From assembly GCF_000224145.3 (NCBI RefSeq), contig NC_020175.2, positions 3,317,019 to 3,381,018 of the forward strand: a DNA stretch of 64,000 nt, read 5' to 3'. Both the position numbers and the translations under genes were made by a program. The notes under the pieces are model-generated. The model worked only from the letters and a program-made list of their open reading frames with translations. It was not told the DNA's origin and ran no database searches. Shown here in pieces: positions 11,301 to 23,300 of this stretch. Within the stretch, counting starts at the first letter, position 1. The number at the start of each line of letters is the position of its first letter. Source of the DNA: Ciona intestinalis (Eukaryota; Chordata; Ascidiacea; Phlebobranchia; Cionidae).

Positions 11301-14300
11301 CATATTTAACCTGGGTTTTAGGCCAGATTTGACCCTTTACCCCAACAGCTTTGTACGTCAGAAAGTGAGTGCTCGCTATAGTAAAGTCCCTTTTTGATAT
11401 ATTCATATTCCGCCTCAAGCGTTCTGACCAAGTCCGAATTCGGACTATATCTGCGTTTTGTGAGCATCATGTTTATATTCAAGGAAACACAAATGCAGAA
11501 ACCACAAACGCAACACTCCCCCCTTTCATGTCAATGAGTGGCCACACCACTTCTATACAACAGCCCACCTCCACAATACAGAGTGAAGATACTAGCCACA
11601 CACAACGTTATATAACTACTGCTGTGCAAATTGTTCCGCCACCCCCAGATTTACAACCTGTTGTAGAAAATATTGCCAGGTATGTGGTTTTTATACATAC
11701 AGGGTTCGGAAAGTCACTTAGCACTGTTTTAGTATATTTTTTTAGTTTTTTTTATTTAAATTTTTTAGTTTTTTTTTACAAATAAAAATTATTAGGGGCT
11801 TTGTTTAAGGTGTTCAGAAACAAAATAAGATGTGTTCAAGTCCCAAGTTGATGCTAATGGGGGTCAATTTTAAAACAAGTTATAACTGTCATTCATATTT
11901 ACCTCCTGGATTCTAATCTAAAACATGTTTGTTAATAAATATGTAGATGTTATAACGACTGTCGTTTTCCGGGCCATGCAAGGATAGGGCAAGTTACATT
12001 CATTGATAACTTACATATAGAAAGATGGGACACCTTTTGATTCTATTTTCTCTACCTGATTGGTAGTAAACAAATATTTATAAAACCGCATCCTCATGAC
12101 TCCCATAGACCGTTGTTAATTGTTTAGAACACGATTAGGATATTTGGGTATTATGTGCCAAAGGTGTCCCATCTTCCCCCACCCTACTATATAATACTTT
12201 ATAAAGTTTCTAACTTAAATAAATTTATTTTTACAGGAGAGTAGCCATGGAGGGGGGTGGGTTAGAAGCAACTATTTTTACCACTAACCCCGTCACCTTC
12301 GGCTTCCTAAACCCAACCCATGAGCTACACCCATATTATCACTACCGTAAACTTGCGTGGGTGAAACACCTTTACCCCGACCCCACTGCCCAGACCAAAC
12401 CCCAATTCAGAGGGTAAGTACAGGCGTAAATATTTTCTGCGAATCGCGGTTTTCAGACTTTTTCAGTCAAAATGTGTGGTATTTTAGAATACACGTCGTA
12501 TTGTCATAGCTAGCTATTACCTGCGTTGCATTTAACGGCCCCCAGACCCTTGCTAGAAGCATTTTCACACATTTTAAAAAACTCTTTTTCATTCCTGTAG
12601 GTAATATTCTGTAAGTAATATATACATTTGGGTTAAAATTAATTATAGCAACTATTTGACCTCTAGTAACCTTGACCCAATGTAACCTTTCCTCACCAGG
12701 TGTGAACAACCAATCAGAAATAAGTGAAGACACACAGCAAGAACAGGTTCAACATTTGATAATTTTTTACCTAAAAAAATAATGTTTTTTATGTTTTATT
12801 CATTAAAATATACTTCACGTTCACAGTACTGTAAAAATTTGCCCCTCGGTATAAAAACGTTAGTTTTATGATACCAGTGTTTCGTCTGCCATTATAAATA
12901 GAGGAGGATATTACATGTTAAATACTGTTCAATATTCTGTTAAAATTTACCCAGTGAATTTAAAGTTTTACCATTCAATATTAAAATATAACCACCTAAT
13001 TTAAAAATTTAACCACTTTTTTTTAATTTTTCCGCCGAATTTTAAAACTTACCCGCTGATTTCAAAAACTTAACCACTTAATTTAAAAATTTACCCACTG
13101 AATTTAAAAGTTTACCCCTAATTTCCCAGGAGCCCACCCCTGCCTTGCCCATCTCTTTTTCCATCAAGCCTCGTAACGAGATAACCAAAAAGCCCATTAT
13201 GACATCACAAACCACAATGATGTTAAAGGGAAATGATAGCGAAGACGAGACAGAAGTGGAAAATCAACAAGAAAAAGGTAAAACTGTGCTTGATGAATGT
13301 ATGTTACTTATTTATCCTCGCATGTTGGGCCAACGACAATCAATAACTCAATGTAATACAGATTTTCTGTTTTAATGAATATATGTAACTAATTTATTCT
13401 CGCATGGTGGAGCAACAACAGTCGTTACAACACAAAAAGAAAACGACAGTCTTACTTGGATTATATATGTAACTTATTTATCCATGCATGGTGGGGCAAT
13501 GACAGTTGTTATAACACTGGTTTTCAATTTTAATAAATAAATCAAACTTAATTATCCTTGGATGGTTGGGCAACCACAATTGTTTTAATTCCATACGTTT
13601 AAGCCCAAATTGAAATGATATAACTATGGAAAGGGGCCAATTCTGACCAAAATTCTAGAAACCATGGCATGCCATGCTACGGTACCTCACCCACTTGGAA
13701 TAAAAATGATAAAACTAAAATAATAGTAAAAGGCTACTGGTAGATGACCAAACCACACCAAATTTGGGACAGGACCAAGGGATCCAAAAGCTCTGCTATT
13801 TTGCACGTAATGTATTAAAACAAATGTGTTCTACAGGTCCAGAAACTGTTATAACTGTTAAATCGTCTAAGAGAAAGTTCACAGAAGAATATGAACCACC
13901 TCCTGTGAAAATTACTAAGACAAGTAAGTAGATATTGGAATAAGAGACTGACGATGCCATTTAAACGAAATATACTGTGGGGTAAGATGGGACACCTTTA
14001 GCACATAATATCCAAATATCCTGATTGTGTTTTAAACAATTAACAACGGTCTATGGGAGCCCTAAGAATATGGTTTTAGAATTCTTTGAGGGTTCTTTGT
14101 TTACTACTAAATGGGATGAGAAAATAGAGTAAAGAGGTGTCCCGTCTTACCCCACCATACTATATATATTTTTTATTATGCCATTGGTTGCACTTGGTTT
14201 TTGTCTATCAAGTTTTTGTTGCACCAGATCTTGCAAGTTAAAAGTTTTTTACTCTTGGATTGTTTTAGCATTTTTTAACCATTTTTTGTGGGCTTTATTA

Positions 14301-17300
14301 AGTATTTTTCCGTGATATGGTACTGTAGTCAAGTCACATGTTACCAGCTATTTTTTGCAATAGTTTTAACCCTACATAAAAAAATTGTAAAAAAAATCAC
14401 CTACGTTTTTTTGTTCATTTTATGTCTAGGTTTTTTGCATCTATATACCATTTCTGCTTTAAAAGTTTTTAATTTTTTTTTTATTTTAAGTCAGTCATTT
14501 ATTCCAGAGATAACATATTTCTTCTTAATTTTTTTCAATTATTTTTTATTTAATATTTTTTTCTATTAAGTCTCAAAAGTGTTCCTAAAGTAAAGTCCGT
14601 GCATTCTACCCATTTGGGTAATGCTTGGGGGGATTCCCTTGTTTCCCCCCTGGGTGAGGGTGGGCTCATAGGTCCCAGGTCCTGGCACCTTAGTGTGCGC
14701 TGTCGAGAACCGGGGCGTCGCCGACCTGTAAATATATAGTGACGTCACAAAGCAATTTACTGGGCAACAATGTTATTATAGTAGGGTGGGGGAAGATGGG
14801 ACACCTTTTTATTCTATTTTCTCGTCCCATATGGTAGTAAACCAAAAACATTGAATGAATTATAAAACTGTATTTCCACGACGTTGTTAAATTGATGAAA
14901 CACGTTATTTTGATATTGTGTGCTAAAGGTGCCCCATCTCCCCCACCCTACTATATAACGTTGGCCATTAAAATGCGTTCAAACCTAAAACACGAAGATA
15001 CCGCGTATCGTGTAGCAGGTGTCGAAGGGTCATAGGATCCCGGTGGTGGTCCCTCATGCGGTTTTAAGTTGCTCGACGGAAAGCGCTTGGATTGGCTCCT
15101 GCAAATAAACGCGTGTGTAACGGAATTTCTAATCATTGTAATCATTGAATAGCGGGTTAAAACATCTATTTAAAAAACATGTAGCGCGTTTATCTCTGTA
15201 TATTTAATCATTTTTAAGACTTTCTCAGCGCGTGAGTTCTTAAAGTGGCAAACCAACATAAAATAAAAATGTTAATAAGGATAGATATACTCGAATGTAA
15301 AGGTACCACCACCAAGTTGAAATAAACACAATCATTTTGATTTTTCGTTAGTATGCCTCTTTAAAATATTAATCTAATCAAAAACTACGTAGGCGTTTAT
15401 TGGCGTACAAAATCTTGACAAAAACCACAATCGTTGTGATTTTTCGTTGATATGCCTCTTTAATCTAATATAAAATGTACTTAAAGCGTTTATCTGCGTA
15501 ACACCTAGTATCTGTTTCAAACATAAAACCTGCTGAATTCATATATTATGTCAGGATGGCAGCATTAGCCATGTAAATATAGCTATTAACGAATGAATGA
15601 ATAAAATTTATTTCGTCTCTTCGGTCACGATAACGAGGAACGGAAAAGTTTACAAAAGCGAAAGTATGGGTAGTAACGGTAAAACAACAGTTATTTTTTT
15701 GATAAAAAAGAAAGAAGTAATTTCTTGGATTAAACGCGTGACCGCCTTGACCGTTACACCTTATCACCAGTCTCCTAAGTTAACTAGTAGACACAATATT
15801 ACTAATATCACCTGAAAGCGCTGCTTAAACAACCCTGTGGTCGCGTCGATTTTGTCGAGTTATTTTCACCAGTTGTGTTGTAACGCCAGGGCGGTACGTT
15901 CAAGTCCTTGTCCTGCAAAATAAACATGTAGGTTAAAATGGCCATATATATAACTGTAACACAGAGAATAAGGGTACACAACTAGCATAGCCTACTATGA
16001 TATAATATGGTAGCATTGGTAGGTTAGCAGGCCATACTACGTGTAGTTGAAAGCAGTAGCGTTGCATCGCATGTGCAATTATGGCGCCCGGATAACGGCC
16101 GGCTTTAACATATTACGGGACCGGCGTTCGGTGCTCGAAGCCGCTACTGTTGTGGGCTCGCGTTTCATTGTGTAATTTACTTAACGGCCACTGATTTAAC
16201 TCAAAATTCACTGAAGTATTATCCAATGCTTGACAAATGAAACGGACAATTACCAACAAAGTTACATACGCGGCAACTCGTAAGCTGGCTGAAGGTGCTT
16301 TTATATAAGCGGGCAAAAAATGTATAACTGCTGTGTTATAACGCTTTTCCACAACGCAAGGTTAAATAAGGAACATTCGTTGATGTAACTACTCAATTCG
16401 AACCTGGAATCCAGGCGGTGTCCTCGCCCGTCCAGAGCTCTTAAATGAACATGCCGCTCTTCGTCGTTTCAGTTGTTTGATAAAGTCGTTATGTTGGTAC
16501 AAGCCAGGTAGAAGCATAACCCCATTTTGTGCGACCCCCGGCTCTCTATTTCGCCCCTGACCTGTAAATAATAAGGCTAATAAAACTGCTATATTATAAA
16601 ACATAAAGTAGTATAGAAAAAAACAAGTCTAAATTTTATGACTGGACACCCAGACCCAATATATAAAACCAGTATTACAAGAAATATGGTGTTTTACAAT
16701 TATACATATCTTCTGTCTTTTCTCTTAAGGTGGTTCGAATCTCGGCGTCGCTACATTCCGTAAAATAAACCTAAACAATGTTAATTCATCGCTTTTAAAC
16801 TCCTGTGAGAACAAGCATTTTAAGAGTTATGGGTTCGAATCTCTGGGTCGCTACGTCCCTTAAAACGAAACTAAATAAAGTTTAATTTGCCGTCTCCGAA
16901 CACTTGCGTAAAAACAAGCAAAATTAGTGTATTTTACAATTATACACATTTTCTGCATTGGCCTTAAATTCCGGGTTCAAATACCAGCCTCGCCACTTTC
17001 CCACCTGCGAAGTTATACGTCGCTTGTATCGGGTTCATGCTACCTTCGTATAAGAAGTCTCTATACTTATAATGTCCGGGCACTGGTGTTTCTTTTACGA
17101 ACGCTCTCCACCATTCTCGTTCTGTAATTGAAGCTTCATAATCGTCTCGTGGATCCTGGAAATATGACCCGTTTAACTTACATGTTTCTCAGCCAAAAAA
17201 ATGTTATATGCGTGGTAATACGCACAAATTTATATGCGTGGTAACTCGTAAGCTGGCACTAGGTGTATGAACACTCGTGTTACAACGACTAGCGTTTACC

Positions 17301-20300
17301 GGCCACGAGGATAAAGCAAGTTACATTTATTCATTCATTTATCATATTTGATGTGATAGTGAAATCGTAAAATGCTTATTTCCGTTATTCTGAACCATTT
17401 TTTTAATGAGTAATTTTATACGGCGAAACACGTTATCGGATTTAGGATTTAACCTGGATTTTATTCATTACCCACAAAAATTACGCATAACTGAAAACTA
17501 GACCGAAATCACTTACATTTAAAGTAACTAATAGTAATAGATATACCAGCACCTAGGTATGCGTTGCTCACAGCAACGTAAAATAAGCACGTATTAGATG
17601 AACTACTACAGTTATAATCGATTCAAATGTACTCGAAATAAATTTTAATAAGATAGAAATAGTTTTGAAGTACATACGCGGGCCAGTATAGTCCTGAGCT
17701 TAAAGGTTAATTTAAAGAGTCAAAATTTGTATTTTAAAATCACCACTGCTTTATATAAATGAATCATCGAAACACTGGTCTAGGTTCGAATCCCAGAGTA
17801 AACACTCACCGCTCTTCCTTTTGTATAAGCCGAGTAAACTCTCTTTTGCAACAAATCATCAATGCGTGTCGGTACTTTAAACGTCACGTGACTCGCTTCC
17901 TTCTTACTGGCTGCCGCTTTGCTGACGTCACCAAGTCGCGCTCTGCTCTGATTGGCCAGTTTCCGTACACTTGCGACGTCATTCATACTTTTTTGTCTAT
18001 TACTACCAAAACTATAGTAGAGAATAGAATTCCATATTAGTTTTTTTGTGGGCTTTTCACCTCATCATGAGTTCATAAACGTCGTTGTTGCGTCATAATA
18101 CCACATAAACGGAATTGCCCTTGNTAATATAGCTTACGTATTACGCTTGTCTGACATAATAAAACTTTTTGGGTATACCTTTTCGGGTGCATTAGTTTAA
18201 ATATAGTAACAAAGACAACCGAATACACATTTTTATACACTTAACCCAAACCTTTTTCTTTATATATATTTTATAAATTAAAACGTATATACCCCTAGTT
18301 CCAGCAACGGTACCAATCGTACCTGAAAACCTACCTATCCCTGCCCCTACCGAGTCCCAGCCTGCCCCTGTCGTCCCAGCACCCATAGCCCCACCGTCCA
18401 GTTTCACAGCAGTGACCCCTAGCGGCGAGGAAGCCTCCATCGCCACCTTGCGACAGAAACAAGCGGCTCGTCGCGCGAAGGCTCTGCTGTTCCTCAACGC
18501 TAAAAAGAAACTCCAGGTAAAAATTATTACCACCGTTGGCGTATGTGTTATATGCAAGACACTTAACAGAAAATGCTCCAACCGAGTGGTCACTTGATAT
18601 GGTTTCAAATTATCAGCTATACATTAAAAAAAAATCAACTCTAAAAATAAGGAAAAAAAATATTTTAATAAACCTATAGTAAAATAAACCGTGTTATAAC
18701 AAATACACCGTAGGAGCAAGAAAATGGGTCTAAAGGAACACCTGAACGTAATATAACAGCATCAGCCGCCACGGAAGATATATTCGATTTATCTAATCCA
18801 TCATCGCCCGCAACTGTGGATTCGGTAAGCTTATATGTTTGCCCTTTAGATAAATAATTTACATTTAATGTATTTCGTTTTTAGTGTGTATTTTGTTTTT
18901 AGCATAGGAATTTCCGAAAAGCTTTGTTCTATTCTATTCAACATGGGTGAGGCCTTCGAGGTGCCAGAATGTAGGTCAGTATTGGCCCTTAAAAAAAGCT
19001 CTCATTTGCGCCCGATACTGACAATCTCGTGAAAGTGAATTCCGTTTTTAAGTACCTAAAACTGTTGCACTGTACAATTATTATTTAATGTAAACCTGTG
19101 GCGGTACATTTGTCAAAAAGTAATGCATATGTTTTCTAAAACGTAACATATAAGTATATTTTAGCGTAGTCAGGAGTATGACGACAACCTGACGTAGAGT
19201 AAAAGGAGAAAATCCTACTGGATTTTGATTATCAATTCCACGTAAATTCTTGTTTCTAAATTTTCGCTTCTTCACAGCCATCGAGGACCGCTGAAAAAGA
19301 GGGGGAGGTCTCACGTCCTAAACGGACCTCAAGGTTCGATATTCTTCCCAGGGGTATGACGTCACTTCCGCTTGCCGTGACGCAACATCCGGTAATGAGC
19401 GCGGGTCCCACACCTGGTTACCTAAGTTCAAGGTAACTACCAAAAACTTTTGAAAAATATATAAAGTACTGGTGTAAGTGTAAAATAAGTACGGTTTACT
19501 AAATCGAATATTTAGTTCTGTGGAGTGAAATGGGCAGCGTTAGGTAAGACGGAATATGGATACCTATATGGATAACGTGAGCTAAATCGTTTAACACTGT
19601 GGGGTAAGATGGCTACCATTTGGCTTTTGGACATTATGTCCCATATTTCCTAATCGTTTATTTAACAATAACTAACGCTGTTTTACAGTCGTAAGAATTC
19701 AGTTACCGAATTTATAAATATCCTTTGTTTGCTACTAAAGGGGACCATAAAATAGATTAAAAACTCATCGTACCTTAACCTACTATATACAAGTGATTTC
19801 GCATTATTACGTAGGCATGACGTCACAAAAACCTCGCGTGACGTCACCCCTGTATCAACACGTAGCGACGACGGTGATGTGCCGAGTGCTTATAGGGTAG
19901 AAAACGAACCCGCTAGGCGGAGTAGAGAGCGGGACCGACGTAAATCGAGGTAATGCTTGGAATACTGGTGTGGGGCATGGCCAACTATGATGGGCATTAT
20001 AGTAGGCTTTGTAATATATGATATAGTAGTCTATGTAATGTATATTGGGGGGGGAGATGGGACACCTTTTTATTCTATTTTCTCGTCCCATTTTGTAGTA
20101 CACCTTTTCGTTCTGTTTTTAATATTATGATACATCTATAAAATGCAGTCTAATTACGTATTTAAGACTGTGCTTTTAAACTTATCTATATCAAAAACGT
20201 TATTTTTATTGCAACGTCTCGTCTATTTTACGTTATGCCCGGTGGCAAAAGTAACAGAATATCTATTTTTTTTTAATATTATATTTTTCATTTTTAACAG

Positions 20301-23300
20301 ATCTTCAAGTCGACGTCACAAACATCGTAGCCATGACTACCGACGTCACTCTGACGATGATCGCTCGCCGTCCAATCACAGATCGAGCAGAAGGCAAGTT
20401 GTTTTTGTCGCCATTTTTACAAATTTTGTTTTCAACCTTACGCTATTTTTTTTATTGCAACGTCATTTTTTATTGTAATGTCATTTTTTGTTGTTCCTCA
20501 TCATTTTTTATTGTTACACTTTGCATTTTTACGTAATACAGGTACTCTCGTAAGACGGAATCACGTGACAGTAGTAAAACTTCGAAGAGGAAAAAAGAGA
20601 AAAGGAGACGTAAATCTAGATCAAAATCCCGGAGGTGAGTTTTGGCCGCTTTAAACTCGCTGGGCCTCGAACCGGGTACCGCCAAATCTTAGGTTCCCAA
20701 TATATAGTAAATTACTGTGGGGTAAGATAGGATAGCTTTAGAACATAATATCCAGATATCCTGATCATGTTTTAACTTTTAAACAATTACCAACGGTCTA
20801 TGAGAGTCGTTGGGATACGGTTTTATAATTCTTTAAATGTTCTTTGTTTACAATATCCGAATATCCTGATCATGTTTTTAAACAATTACCAACGGTCTAT
20901 GGGAGTCGTGGGGATACGGTTTTATAATTCTTTAAATGTTCTTTGTTTACTACCAAATGAGACGAAAAAATTGAATGAAAAGGTGTCCTATCTTCCCCCA
21001 CCCTACTTTACGTCTATGCGTTATTTTCCCTGACTGTTTGCGGCCAATACATAGGATTACATGGCCATATTCCCTAGACGGCCATCGAGTATAGGGCTAA
21101 ACAATGGATAAGTGACCTGGGTCTCGTTTCTAGTTTGATTGACAGCTGAAAGAAGCGTGGCGCGCCATCTGTTAATTTACAAAATAGCGAAAAAAGATTG
21201 AAGCCATCTGCGAATGTCATTAAGACAGTTCCAAAAAAACGTAATTAGCAAATCAAAAATTCGCTCTATTGGATCTGATTTATAAATTAGTAATGCCGGA
21301 AAAATTCTATTATTTTTTAATCGAATTTTCAATGCTGCGTTGCAACTTAAAACCACATAGGCGCACTGTAGTTTATTTCAGACTAACGCTTGCTGGATTT
21401 TCGCTCATTATTTTCAGTTTGCTACGAGTTCATAGCTTGCTCTCATACCATTTAAGGTAAATGATATACTGTAACATTTTGGTATTATTGTACGTTTAAT
21501 TTGCAAAAACACAGGAACCAACGCTATATACATTGTTTATATTTCTATTATCCTTTTAACAAATTTCGTCAGAAAAACATAATATTCTGCACGCTTTAAA
21601 GTAGTTACTGTCACTATTTCATCCCATTTTTTTCTAAATTTCTAAATATCTGCTACTTTGCATCGTCGGTCTATAAAATCTCATGTATTTAAACAGATAG
21701 GGCCATTATTTAATACAGAACAGTACGCAGCCACCACATGTTTAACCGATAAAATCGCCTTATTACGCTTCGGTTCGGTGTTATGGTTTAATTGAGTGTA
21801 TGTGTGTGGGCACCGACAATTGCTCCAAGCCAGTGGTCACTTTTAGTTTGTCTAAATTGCCAGTCATACAGAAAAAAGCACCACAAAGTTACATTCGTGG
21901 TAACTCGTATGCTTGCATGAGGTGCATTAAACAGAATACCCTTGTTATAGCGCCTGTCGTTTTCCACCCACACAAGGATAAAACAATTCCAATTCAACCT
22001 GCTTAACATATATGTGTGAAGTACCGCCATGTGACCTCGCGATTTAGGCCAAAAGTTAAGCCGTAACCATAACCCAATCCTACACATGAAATCCGACCCC
22101 TGACCCTTACATAATCCGTATCAATGTTCATAAATAATATATAACAACGACAGTAGGACAAGATCAATGCCCCCGTTACGTCCAACCACCAAAAGCCATT
22201 CATCTGCTCCAATATATTATTACATATTGTTACCCTAATCTTAATCTTGTATTACCAATCTAGCTTTTGGCATACAGAGAATAGCGTATATCAGCACATA
22301 ATAACCTTAGAAATTCAAACCATTGAACATATTTTGGCCTTTCCCGAACAGATGTTCATTTTCTAATTTATTTTGCACTCGATTGGCCTTATAAGTTTTA
22401 CTACCTCTTCCAATTTTCGCTGGATTAGTCCAATTATTAAACACGTTTTTTTTTGTTTTTTTTTCAAAAATTGTTTAAATTTATCAAACAATTAAACATA
22501 TTTTGGCTTTTTTCCTAAACCTATGTTAATGTTCTCAATAATTTTTCACTCGGCTTTTTACTACTTCTCCCAATTTCGCCATTTATTTTTTTCAAAAGAA
22601 TAATCCAATTATTGAACACATTTTTTTATTTTCCCGAAAAAGGCTTTAAAAAATATAAGTTCCTACACCTTAAATCAGTCGTGCCGGTTTCCAAGATGTC
22701 GATCTTATTTAATATTTTCCATAAAAACAGATCGAATACCATTTCCTCCGCATTGTTCTTGCGTATAATTTTGCCCATACACCTAGGCAAGCTAATTTTC
22801 CGCACTATTACCCAACCCCCCTTATCCGTATTTTAAAAGCGATAAATTACTCCGAAATGCACTGTAGCTTATATAGCAGTTCATTGGCCGTGAAAAATAC
22901 ATTAGGGGCTAACGAAATTGTACTTTACCATTTTACCAGGGCAAGTTCCGCCTTACTTTAAATGGGATTGTAATTATCCCGACAGCGACGGCGTGAAATT
23001 TAAACATCGGCTGTTACGCGTCGCTAATACCGGATGGGAATTGATTTTTTTCCGCCGAACTCGAATTTTGTCTCGGTGTCATTTGCGAATAAGTATAACT
23101 GAATATTGTAATGCATTTTCCCGTTTCGTTTTCGATCCTTTGATTTTAACTGACAATGAAACTGGCATGGCTTAACAAGTATAATGAAAATAATGACACA
23201 TAATTACACAGCCCACAACGCTTCGATAATTTGCATAACTGTATTGATATTACATTTCCTTTTTTCTTCACCTCTCTCGTTTGCAGTTCTTCTAATCGAT

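Noticed and set aside
16113..16352. Minus-strand ORF of 79 codons between STPG4 exons
   Set aside because: The STPG4 exons on either side join in phase without it, and it has no PGP motif.
22612..23175. Plus-strand ORFs of 74 and 85 codons in the large SFSWAP intron
   Set aside because: SFSWAP exons 20634 and 23287 agree in phase without them and the composition is not protein-like.
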